Source: Kappaphycus alvarezii
Taxonomy: Eukaryota > Rhodophyta > Florideophyceae > Gigartinales > Solieriaceae
Length of the DNA: 64,000 bases
Direction of reading: 5' to 3'
NCBI GenBank assembly: GCA_002205965.3
Contig: NADL03000051.1
Coordinates: 62,001 to 126,000 of the forward strand
Part shown: piece by piece, positions 1 through 10,579 of the stretch
How positions within the stretch are numbered: position 1 is the first letter of the stretch
How the letters are laid out: every line of letters begins with the position of its first letter
Notes under the pieces: model-generated
Database searches by the model: none
The model's input: only the letters and a program-made list of their open reading frames with translations
Told to the model about the DNA's origin: nothing
Made by a program: the position numbers and the translations under genes

Positions 1-97
1 GTATTAAGCGGTTATAAAGAGAGGGGGGAACATGAGGAGCTCTTTTACTGTGACAAATATGCTGGATGAAACCCATTCACTTTGTATGTTAATTTGA

Positions 98-310
98 TTG
101 CAAGAGAAGCTTAGTGGCTGGCGCAGATGTAACCCCACTCTACCAGAGGGGAGCCCTTTAGGGAGCGTAGCTCCTTCCCCATTACTGTGTCTGCATATCT
201 TTTTAAGTCGAGTGTGGTTGTCTGGAAAACTATGGATAGATGGGTTTTATCTTCCAAAAGTAAAACATCCAAACCTTTCCCCTCTACCAGAAAGGAGGGA
301 GTGATATATA
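98..310 (+). repeat. Dispersed repeat R, copy a
   Basis: A segment of about 200 bp that recurs, diverged, at 19030-19240 (+), 39820-39990 (+) and 42170-42370 (-). A landmark is ttgtctggaaaactatgg near 218-236, which is repeated exactly at about 39907. A second is the preceding tttagggagcgtagctcctt, which matches tttagggaacgtagttcctt in copy c. No coding capacity or terminal structure is visible. It may be a MITE or part of an old LTR. Confidence 0.6.
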
Positions 311-388
311 GTACCGTGTGACCAGTATCTTAAAATGTTGATCGTCCAACAATTCTCCAAGGGGTAAACTTGAGTTATATTTACTGTT

Positions 389-449
389 AGTGGAACCTAG
401 ATTGAAATCATATCAAGCGACATGGTTGAACGAAGACAAAGGTTCCACT
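389..449. repeat. Short inverted repeat resembling pogo-type ends
   Basis: AGTGGAACCT (389-398) is repeated in inverted orientation at 440-449, with 41 bp between the arms. Pogo/Tigger-type transposons often have ends of the form CAGTGGAACC, so this may be a tiny derivative. The arms are only 10 bp, so chance cannot be excluded. Confidence 0.3.
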
Positions 450-460
450 GTACATCGCAG

Positions 461-2150
461 AATGAAGGTGGTGTGGTAAAGATAACATAAGATAGTATAA
501 GATATGGTACTGTGATAGAGGCAGCCGGGGCAGTGGTATAGGAGTAGAGGAGTCGATGGCAGTGAGTTCCAGGAACACTGGGGCAAAATGTCAATGGAGC
601 ATTGTTGTATTCTTCCAATAATCCACATGAGCCCCTTTTTATAGACCGTACTGTAGCTCTACTATAAGAATTCTAGTCATATGCAAACAAAGTTGGAAGT
701 ACTAGAAAATAGAGCAGCAGCTGGATTATAATGTTGTCTGCAATATACCACGGTAAAAATGACTTTTATGTTTGGGTCCAAATCAGAAAGTATCTGCGGA
801 GAGAAATAAATACTTGGGAATAAAGCTAACAACGAGCTTCTAGATTTATCCGAGGCAAACCATTTTTTTTGTTACACCACTGTGTAATAGAGAGCTAGAA
901 TAAAAAACTAAGCAAGTCTACATTGTACGGTGGTGTAATAGAGACATTGTTAAACTATTACCTTCCCCGGACTGTTGACGTCCTCGTCAATGATACCGCA
1001 GCAGTATATTTTGTCTTATAATTTACTGCTAGAAGGATTATGTTACCACAAAAGATCAATCTGGAGCAATATCAAGGAAATACATTGTTGGTTGAAATTT
1101 TGCATCATTTCAAGGAACAAAACACATAAATGCAGGAAAGTTGTATTCATAGACAACTTTCATATGGACGAACACCATATCAACTTAATATTAAGGTCAA
1201 TCAGTCAATAAAAGCGGTGCAGACACAGGTTGAATGGGCACAGAAATGTCATCCAGATGCTTAAGATATGGTTTAATGTGGATAATATGAATGACTGGAT
1301 GGATCACGAAATGAGGAGGAGGATCCAAAAAATTTGTATTTTTTTAAAACATTCCATCACCATAAATGGACCAAACATTCGCGCACTAAATTTTTTCTCG
1401 AATCTTGCAATCTAGGATTTACATACGTGAATAGTTGGAAAGCGATTTAAAGCTTTGAGTCGACCTTATACATTTAAACCCTGTATGGTCCCTAATTATA
1501 ACCTTCTTGAAGAACTTTTGCAAACTCGCAGGAAAACTAGGCATCCGTAAGGAAAAACATGAGCTTGGAATGAAATTTTTTCAACCTCTAGAAACATGTG
1601 CTGCATATATGCAGAAATTTCAAAGGCGATTTGGAATTCCATAACAAGTCAAGCAAATGATGTCGTATCTAGATCACCCCCCACAACAGAGTTATATGCA
1701 AATTCTACGGAAGTAAGCAGTTCATCCCATTCAATATGATTATAATTGCGATAACATCAAAAATAAATAGAAAAACTTGATCATAATTGCAGAAGAAACA
1801 TAAGTTTTTGAATGGCTAACGGTACCCGTTCTGACCTTTATGTAGCAGCCATTCATCAATTTATTCCAAAAATTTAAAATAAATGTGATTTCTCTATCTG
1901 AGTTCACATTGTATGGTAACCTAAAGTTCTTTAAAATGTTAGCGGAGAAAAATATAACCGTGTCTTAAGCAGTATTAGATGCTGTTGACTTCGTAAAGTG
2001 GACTCACTGCGCAAGTATAACAACTTCAGCCGGAATTGTAACATGATACCTTTTCGTCGGGGCTGGACGCAAAATTAAATCTGCGTCTTATAATATAAAT
2101 CTGAAATCAAGGGTTTTAGCGACATTAATTATGTCGTTATCTTCTACTTA
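461..2150. other. No recognisable feature
   Basis: AT-rich DNA. The small open frames at 975-1211 and 1230-1415 show no family resemblance and no codon coherence. I see no gene here. Confidence 0.5.
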
Positions 2151-2151
2151 G

Positions 2152-2350
2152 GGTATTTATACTGTTAAATATTAAAACAACTAATTACAGTTTTTATACT
2201 GCTGACTCGTAACTCATTACAATATTATAATGTTGACTCGTCAAAAAACTAATTACAGTATTTATACTGCTAACTTGTAACTTATTAGAATATTATAATG
2301 TTGACTCGTAAAAAGATAGTTATAGTATATATACTGCTTACTCGTAACAA
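2152..2350. repeat. 68-bp tandem repeat, about 2.5-3 copies
   Basis: Units start at about 2180, 2248 and 2316, a constant 68-bp spacing, with a partial unit before 2180. Each contains taattacagt, then atttatactgc, then (in the full units) aatattataatgttgactcg. The units differ by scattered substitutions. AT-rich minisatellite. Confidence 0.85.
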
Positions 2351-5285
2351 ACCCTCCGCAATATTTTCGACAATCTATTTTCTTCTGTTTCCAACGTAAT
2401 TTTCAACTCTAGGCATTCTATTTGCAAATTGAAAATATCCTTCAAATTTATAATCGTGAGAAAATTGCAAAATATGCGACATTTGATTTCGCTATACATA
2501 AAGGTTTTGATTATAAAATAGCTTCAAAAAATACTTTTGGAGCAGCGGAATAGTTTCCTCCGGCTTATGCTTTTGATCATCATCCACTGATCTATCTAAT
2601 TCCAGAGATTTTACTGCTGCACCGAAAAACTTTTGTTAATAATACAGAGGAATAATCTGATCTATATCAGGGTATGGAACTGCAAATTTATTCAAACAAA
2701 TTTCACAATCTCCGCTTCTTTCATAATTGATTCTGATAACTCTCCGATCCAGCCTCGAATTCAAAAATATTGACCATCTCTAGAAATATTCCGAAGTGAA
2801 CGAGAAATTAAAACCAAAAAGCTTCTTTGTGACTTGATTTAGGGGTTTCGAAAAAGTTCTTAAGCACAGGGCTAGAAGTGAACAACTCAAGAATAAGCTC
2901 CTTAAGATAGCACCTGATTCTCCCCAGATAGATAATTGAATTCACGAGGTCTCTATTATTACAGTTTTATCTGAGTCAGTTGGCTAAATGTTTTTGAAAT
3001 AGAAGTAAATGAATGATCATTTCCAATAACGTCCAACTGAATCATCGTTGCACCAAAATCAAGCCGTGGAGTATATAAATGACCACAGCATGTCTTTCGG
3101 GCGACTAATTGGAGCCAATGTCACTGCTTCTCCTAGCTTTCTTTAAGCATTATTACAATATTTGTACAAAGGTCTTTCAAATCGATCCATTTTGTCATAT
3201 CTGTGGGGGTTTCAGAAATTTGGTGGTACTTTGGAATGAACCAACGGAAAACTTGTATGAGACATAGAAAAAATCCAAAGGACTTCAAGATTCATATTGT
3301 AAGGATTCTGCTAAGTGTTTCATACTTTTAATTGGTTGGCGTTGACATGAATTCCGTCCTCCTCAACGATGGAAACTAAAAATTCAAGCTTTGCTTAAAA
3401 GAAATAGAACTTCTTTGGAGATCTGTGCTCCCCGTGCTCTCCAAGCCGCTTCAATACAAATGAAAGATGTACATATTTATCCTCCTTATTTTTGCTAATT
3501 ACCAGTAATATATTCCATGAAACTTCTCAAAACCAGATCTACTGGTATTTCACGACAAAGTACACTTAACGGATTTCGTCCATCCAGTTAGCTCTCATAT
3601 GAGTTTTCGGTCTGTTAATGCACACTCAAAAAAATTATCAGTAAATATAAATATAACAACATTCAGATCTGAAGCTGAAATATCCGCAGCAAGCTGTAGA
3701 CGAACTTCAACTTCAGCTGTAAGATGCTCACACGCAGATCCTCGGACAACAGAATTAGCTCAATGAAACCGATTAAAGGTGAGAACCATCAAGAATGAGC
3801 TTTCTATATAGAGGATCAATTCTGGTAGCTGTAATGGTCAAAACACGTTCAAGGGTGCTCCCATGAAGAGTAAAACAATTGTCAGCGGAAAAGGGTCAGT
3901 TTGGGGCTTTTGTGTCCATATGAAAAACTAACACGGTGAAGTGGATGGGCAGGATACAATGAGAATTCCATCAAGCTATCTCTCTAGAAAAGAAAAGCCC
4001 ATAAGTTATAAGGAATCCGTTCCAAAAGTGTCTAAGTTTAAAAATTCAAACATGGAGAGAATCAAAGACTGCTTCCCTCAATCTTCTTTAGATTATTGAC
4101 AAAGAAACAATCGCAAGGGGAACGCTGGATCGATAGAAGAAAGTTAAAGATGTTTCTTCATTCAATGAATATTTCGTCAAGGAATGTTTGGATATTACAT
4201 ATATAAGCGTTAGGGATCAGATTCAATGGTAACCTTGGCAGCCTAAAGATACAGTTTGAAAGTCATAGTGACTAACTAATACTATATGCTTTCTGATTTA
4301 ATGGAAGATTTCGAAATAATTGAAGCTCCCTGTAGTCGTTCAGGGCTGCCAAGAAATACATAGTCGAGTGTAACGTCGTTAAAGTCGTGTAAAGTCGTTG
4401 AATAACAATTAAAAAAGTATTAATACGGGCCCGGTACGAATATAACTGGAAACGTGAAAATGAAACCGGGTGTGAAGTCCTCAAATGTGATCTTATAGAA
4501 ACTATATAATGCAAAGCGAGAGAGACGCATGCGTCAGTTCTCTCTTAGAGTCGCAGACAGTAGTGGTACATGTCATAAAACCGAGAAAGATTTCATAGTA
4601 AATTATTGAAGGTCTTCAAGTAGTAAGACATCCTGAAAACTTATTTTTTCAAAAATGAGATCTCAGAAAATATTTAGGGGAATCCCAACCGAATTTTTTA
4701 ACGGAATCGTTGCGGACTGAGTACAGTGGAAGGACTCATTTCCAAGGGACCAGCAAAATTACTATTTAGACCGGTGGTGAGTTCAATATCCTCATTGAAT
4801 TTTTTTGCAATTATCACAAGACTAAAACGAGAGAATCAGCAGACCTTGCAAAAATGGTGAAAGTTGTTGACAAAAAGCTGGAAAAACCAACCGGCTCGTG
4901 ATCGATCAAATAAAGAACTAAAAGGAGCCACTGTAATTCGCCCTGGGCCTCCTTTAGAGATATGATGCAATCCTACGGAAGGAATTGTAAGGAGAATTTG
5001 AAGCAATCACCAACTCTACGAGATATTGAAAATCCATTTAGAAGAAGAATGAAAATAACCATTTCAACTCCAATGGAGAAGAAAATATCACTTTTGGTTC
5101 TGCACATTCAGTATTTACCGATTTAGAGAAAAAATATAGCACATATGCTGTGCTAGTCTAACCAGTAGACTAAAATACGAATCCTCAAAGTCTTACGCAG
5201 AAAAAAATTCAACAATCAACATTTGAAAAGCAAAAAACGGATATGTTGTAATAAATAAACTTCTGAACGGCCCTTCTCCGAAACA
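2351..5285. other. Decayed AT-rich DNA
   Basis: No open frame of note. Position and orientation ahead of the gypsy RT at 5.3 kb suggest it may hold that element's eroded upstream part, but I could not recognise gag or protease in it. Confidence 0.3.
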
Positions 5286-5289
5286 AAAG

Positions 5290-6010
5290 TGTTAATTCGG
5301 GATAGAATTGGAGGAAGATGCAAAACCGCTAAAAAATAGTGTGTACAGATTTTAGGAAGAAAAAATTGAAACTTCGTAAGCAGCTGGATGAGCTACTGTG
5401 AAAAAAACTTCATTAGATCGATTAGATGCCCTTTAAGTGCTTCAATACTTTTTGTGACGAAAAAGGATTGCGGTTTGCGGATATGTGTGTATTTTAAAGC
5501 ATTTAATTTTGTTAATGTAAAATAATAACCGCTTACCCCGCATCTACCATATCACTGGTGATTTTAAAGAATTACAATACTTGTCTGAAGGTACATGATA
5601 ATGGGTTACAATCAGATCAGGCTGGTAGAATATCAATTCCCTCCTACTTTGATACAAACCAGATACGGAAAAATTGAATTTCTCGTACAACCTTTTGGAT
5701 ATACGAATGCTTAAGCGGCTTTTATGAATCTTATGAAAGAAATATTGAAAGATGCCGTGGATTTACTCAGTCTATTTCTTCTAAAGTACCTTTTCTATAT
5801 TCAGCAAATCATAGGGAAAAAATCTAGACACTGCAGAACTGTAAGTTCTTTTGAAAAATGAGCCTGTTCGTAAATTTTCAAATTGTGTCTTTGGTGTGAA
5901 AAAGTGGATTACCTTGAATATGTTTCCTATGAGATATTAATTATGGTTAATCTCGAAAGATAAAGGAAGTTGTAAAAGGACTTTTACTAAAGACATTGTA
6001 ACATAGTCAC
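5290..6010 (+). pseudogene. Ty3/gypsy reverse transcriptase remnant
   Basis: Broken plus-strand frames read as a Ty3/gypsy RT. The pre-RT segment ELEEDAKPL (about 5310) is followed by LRKQLDELL (about 5370), then LFVTKKDCGLRMC (about 5445), SGYNQIRLVE (about 5590), RYGKIEFLVQPFGYTNA (about 5660-5715) and a degraded YxDD region followed by CVFGVK (about 5890). These are in the family's expected order. Several stops and frameshifts separate them, so no product is expected. Its RT differs clearly from the one at 26.4-27.0 kb, so two gypsy lineages have been active here. Confidence 0.8.
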
Positions 6011-6940
6011 AACCCGTGGGTTGAAATTGCACCAACAGGCTGACATTAGTAATCCTGCTGAATCAAAAAAGGCAAAAGTTAATCTTACAGTAAGTAGTAT
6101 TGGGAATTTAAATGGATACTTTATGGCCAAAATTACTCCAAAAATCTAATTGTTGTAAAACAATTTTTACGATTAAAGAAAAGCATACCTCTCGATAAGA
6201 TGTAAAGTATCAGTAGAAAAGGGGTGAATAGTTGTAAATAAAACTTGAAAAGGAGAAAAAGAGGGGAGTGAGGAAGCGGTAATCTCGTTGCCAAAAAAAT
6301 AGAAAGTTTAGAGATAATAATTGAAAAGAAGAATTTGTGCGAATAAAGGTAATACTTTCTTCTTCTTTCTTGACAGATTGCAGGGTGAGGAAGAGTATCA
6401 AGGGCGCGGGGCACTGGACCGTGAGGGGTGAGGCAAGGAGGGCATTGTTCGGCGCTAGATAATACTGTACAGTCCAGGCGAAGCATTTTGGAGATCCTCT
6501 TGAGTGCGGCGCCAGCGGCAAAGAATAATGGCCCAGAAGGGACAAGTCGGGCTCGGCTGGAGGTAATATCATCATGTGTGACGACTGCACAGTTCTACAT
6601 CTGATGTGTTGTTCTTAGTGTTAACCCTGACATCTGGCGGGATAGAGGACAGTTGTCGTTAAGGGCTGCTGCCGTTGTGTTGTTATACTTAAATTGGATA
6701 AGATGAGTATAAGAACGGTGAGAGTATATAGAACAGGGCCTTATAGTGTTTGAGGACAGAGGGGGGCGAGGTGGAACACCTAGTTTTCTTCAAAGGATAA
6801 AAGTGGAACATGGGGTAGTTTGCTTCGTCTGACACTTCTGCAGAGGGAATCTAATCGGAGTTTGGAGGGATGAAAAGGAGAAAACATAAACGGATGTGCG
6901 CCACCGTTACCTGTGACTATATCGAAGAGTCAAAAGAGGC
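6011..6940. other. No supported gene
   Basis: Probably the eroded downstream half of the gypsy element at 5.3 kb, with a moderately GC-richer patch at 6370-6680. The minus-strand frames at 6133-6590 are low-complexity (L/F/S rich) and have no recognisable domain. Confidence 0.35.
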
Positions 6941-6949
6941 GATTTGAAG

Positions 6950-7460
6950 AAATGAATCGCGCCAACCAATAGTCGTTATGTTTCTTACCGGCCTCCAACA
7001 GTTTCTTCGAAGTCGTATACCATAATTTTTCTCACCAGTGGTACCTTATACTGGGCCTGATCTATTACATTTAGAAGGCGCAAGTACTGACAAGCAACCG
7101 TCGCTATCTACTCACCAACTAAAAACTGTTGCTTTGAAGCATAACAACATCGAAACCATCCAGTTAATGCACCACTGAGCCGGCCCTACGTAATGTAGAC
7201 AAACGACACACGATAGCAAACAGCGGTTGTCTATCCAACTTGCCCCGGACTGTTGTTCCAAGCGGAATCATAGCTCGGACCTATATAATGTATGCTACAC
7301 TGGACAGACTCTACCTAACATAGATACACGATACTTGATAACCAACAGTCGTTATCCATCCTTCCGGCCAACGACTGTTGCTCAAAAGCCGAATCCATGA
7401 CTAGAACCTATCCACAGTACTTTATACTGGACCACCTTTGGTTACACTTATTTTTCTGCA
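6950..7460. repeat. Decayed tandem array of ~123-bp units, four copies
   Basis: Four related blocks start at about 6963 (aaccaatagtcgttat), 7092 (aagcaaccgtcgctatc), 7213 (tagcaaacagcggttgt) and 7339 (taaccaacagtcgttatcc). Each is followed 25-35 bp later by a variant of aactgttgct. The spacing is 121-129 bp. Shared motifs between blocks include acacgata and actgg(a/g)c. Divergence is high, so this is an old satellite-like or LTR-internal array. Confidence 0.65.
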
Positions 7461-7469
7461 ATGCCCTAT

Positions 7470-8430
7470 TGCATATTCCGCATTCATAGCTTGACTAGCT
7501 TTGGTGGAAGGCTTGTGTACAAATTAGTACTAAAGAGAGCTATGTCGGCTAGACTAGCCGTCCTCTCTCATCATCAATCAATCAAACTCATCAATCATAC
7601 CTTAATAGACGAAAAAGCCAACAAGTTTCACACGTAAGTAGGGTCTATCTACAGGCGAGGAGGCATGTAGCATTAGAAAGTACAGCTTTCACTGCGTCTC
7701 TATGCATGAGAACCAGTTTAGCTCTCGAGAAGCTCGCCATTGCCCTCGTGGCCACATTTCCTGCAAAAATAATAGCGGTGCAGATCTCATGTGTTGCGCT
7801 GGTTCCAAAGTGTATCTGAGGGAGGGCAGAGATTGCGTGGGTTAGGGGTAAGGATAAAATCTTCTCTTGCTATGTTTCAAAAACGAAATACATTATGTGT
7901 GGCGATATTTTGTCAGAGTTCTTCAGAATTAGGCTGAGAAAAAAACACGTGCATCCGTATCTTGATATATTATTTTTATGATATTTTTGGTATGGTACTT
8001 TATAGTACTAGTTTCCTCACAGTACATCGTAACTTTATGGAATCAGTAAAACGGGTGTTATTCTTCTTCTTGTTCAGGAAACGAGTAGAAAACCGATATT
8101 ATGCACTGCTCATTTTTTCTTTGTCACGTGTGTAACGAGCCTTATGAGGGTCGACACATTACCCATTCTCCTGAAAATGTGTAGCATGCACCGGAGGATA
8201 GCCGAACCGCACTTTTCAAAAATTAAAGAACCAAATCAACTCTTCTTTATAAGGAAAATTTTGGGTAATTTTAATGTATGGAATATGTGTTGTATCCACG
8301 CCGCTTGAAGTTCATTACGCGGGACAAGTCGTCACTGGGAACTCTCTAATACCCAAAACTCTCTAATATACAGACCTGCCCCCAAGTCTTCGATAAATAG
8401 CCGTCATGCATCCCTAATCGGTAAAGTACC
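7470..8430. other. No recognisable feature
   Basis: Unassigned. A fragment similar to the 19510-19690 repeat begins at about 8380 (cctaatcggtaaagtaccca against cctaatcagtaaagtcccca). Confidence 0.4.
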
Positions 8431-8437
8431 CAGATTC

Positions 8438-8466
8438 CCCCCCCGTGCATGACAAGGGGGGGGGGA
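8438..8466. repeat. C8 / G10 inverted homopolymer pair
   Basis: A run of eight C is followed about 11 bp later by a run of about ten G, allowing a GC hairpin or a G-rich strand structure. It lies inside a repeat-like segment. Similar C runs occur near 18936. Confidence 0.6.
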
Positions 8467-8636
8467 GAACTTTATGCAGTCTAATGTTTGGAAGGTAATG
8501 TCATTTCCGCATATAAGGCCACATAAATAAGGCCAAATGCTCCATGAGGGATTGAGGCGAAAGTTTGTTTGCTTACACAGCAAGGGGCTAGCTTGCGTGC
8601 CCACGTAAACCTAGAAGAACAATTATATGCACCAAG

Positions 8637-9227
8637 TTGTATAGAGCAATACATACGGGGGAAGAAGGGACCTTTTATTCCAATGGAACTCGTATTTTTA
8701 AGGCCCTGATAGGCTTGACAGCATTAATGCAACAGGATTTCTACGAACAAGCCAAGTCCCTTGAGCCCTTCCTGAAAACATTGCCGACCTCTAGGACACA
8801 CGAGAGGCGCTTCAACTCACTCGAAATTGATTCGGAGCCTAAAAGGCCATTTATTTTTTACACTTCGCTCCCCCTTCAATCAGTCCGGAGGGCGCCAGGA
8901 ATTTCGGGAAAATGATCCAGAAATGAGTCCAAAATTTGGCCTGAGATGATCTCGACAGTGGGTTTTTTCAAGATTCAAGAGCTCCAGCTCTCACTGGAAC
9001 CACTAGACCCTAAGAAATCATTGTTGGAGATATGCCTCACTTTGGAAAGCGACATTGCCACCGCAGCTTTTCTAGCCCCTTGCGCCGCTGTTGATACCCT
9101 CGGCCGCTTCATCTTACCGGCGCCAGGGGCGAGAAAAGCAGGGGCGTCTATGTCGCCCGAAAACATGTTGATACCCTCGCTCCTCTTTTACACCGTAGCA
9201 GATAGTTCCCTTGTAAAAATTAAATGA
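8637..9227 (+). other. GC-richer island, possible coding remnant
   Basis: Two consecutive plus-strand frames (92 and 93 residues) and an antisense 63-residue frame lie in an island of higher GC than its surroundings. None matches a family I recognise, and I cannot tell which strand, if any, was coding. The island also carries the inverted and direct repeats listed at 9067-9138 and 9089-9179, which argue for a structured repeat rather than a gene. Confidence 0.25.
9067..9138. repeat. Imperfect 21-bp inverted repeat
   Basis: Arms at 9067-9087 and 9118-9138 are 19/21 complementary with a 30-nt spacer. A 14-bp direct repeat tgttgataccctcg at 9089-9102 and 9166-9179 overlaps this structure. Confidence 0.8.
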
Positions 9228-9229
9228 TA

Positions 9230-10435
9230 TTCGTAGATCCAAAAAAGGTGATTCCAAACAAATGAATAATAACTTACCTAAATATAACTGAGAATAATAA
9301 TAAAAAGAAAACCAATATTTATTGATCGACGGGGATAGTTCGATGGCCCGAGACTTGCTAGAATTTTCTAGTAGCCAAAATCTATTTATACCACAGATCA
9401 TAGTAGAAAGATGCGAAGATGGGTACACCACTGCAATAATAATTGTAGACCAAATTCATGCTCAATAATAATTGTAGAATAATTATCTAAGTGATTATTA
9501 ATCCAAACAATAGCTTTCTGGTAATATAATTACAGTATTTACAACTGTAGAATTTAAAAAACACCTGGCAGACATAAAACTTGCTTCTCGTGTAACATAG
9601 TACAAAACATGGGCCAGTGAAAATTGATAAAATTATTTTCGATGATTCGCAATAAAAAAATTGTTGGCCTGTAATTCAAAATTGTTCCACAATTCTTTAT
9701 AACTGTATTGGATACGGAAAACCAATTAAATAGTTTTCCAATACTTTTAACATTGTTTTTCCAAATTTCACATCCCTTCAGCGCCTTTTGCCCCAACAAA
9801 CCACCCTTACAAAGGAATCTGACAGATGCTTTTCACGAAGAGGCTCAAGAACGCATAACTTTTAGCATCTTTCTACAATAAAAATTTTCACTGGAGGTGA
9901 AATATCCTCAATCAATATCTGTCAATTTTTCTGGTCTCACTCTTTTGTCAACTTACATGGGCACTTTTACTTTTATGTTCTCGATATGACCTAGGACAAT
10001 TTGGTCTCCACGGCCAACTAGTGTAACCAGCTCTTCTTTTGTCGGAAAGCAACTAGTTGCATCGAAAAGTAACTCTGGCACAACAAGAAAAATACATATC
10101 ATCTTTCGAGTCCCCCGAAAAACATGATAACTTTGTCAACAGTACCCATATATTTTGAGACGGTTCCATCAAAAATTAATCCTTCTTGTAGTTGAAACAA
10201 ATTCTAGACTGATAATCATCACCAATCTTTTTGAAATCAGATTTGTACCACCACCCTCCTAAAAAGGAGCCTTTGACATAGTTCCTTATAATGTGACTGG
10301 TACTACGTTAGTATGTCTTGGCGCTGTCGAGGAAGATTTATGAAAAATTCTTGCACTTACTGGACCTAATAGATTTCATAATATTTTTGAGCTCTTTTTT
10401 GGCATCTTCTGTGTCCACCGTTAATATCTGACCAA
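9230..10435. other. AT-rich DNA without a gene
   Basis: Contains a 16-bp direct duplication caataataattgtaga (about 9433 and 9465). No coding or terminal structure is recognised. Confidence 0.4.
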
Positions 10436-10439
10436 ACTT

Positions 10440-10487
10440 GATTCCAGTTGGCAGTGATTCCAGTTGGCAGTGATTCCAGTTGGCAGC
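10440..10487. repeat. 16-bp tandem triplication
   Basis: GATTCCAGTTGGCAGT occurs three times in a row (10440-10455, 10456-10471, 10472-10487). The last base of the third unit differs. The near-identity implies a recent slippage event. Confidence 0.9.
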
Positions 10488-10579
10488 ACAGTGAGCTCGT
10501 ATAATAATTTCGATATATCCCACTACCCTCATACATAAATCTGCATGCTTTTTGGCATTTATCTCATTTTTGATTCTCT

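Noticed and set aside
10440..10487. CRISPR-like repeat
   Set aside because: Units are directly adjacent with no spacers, and the genome is eukaryotic.
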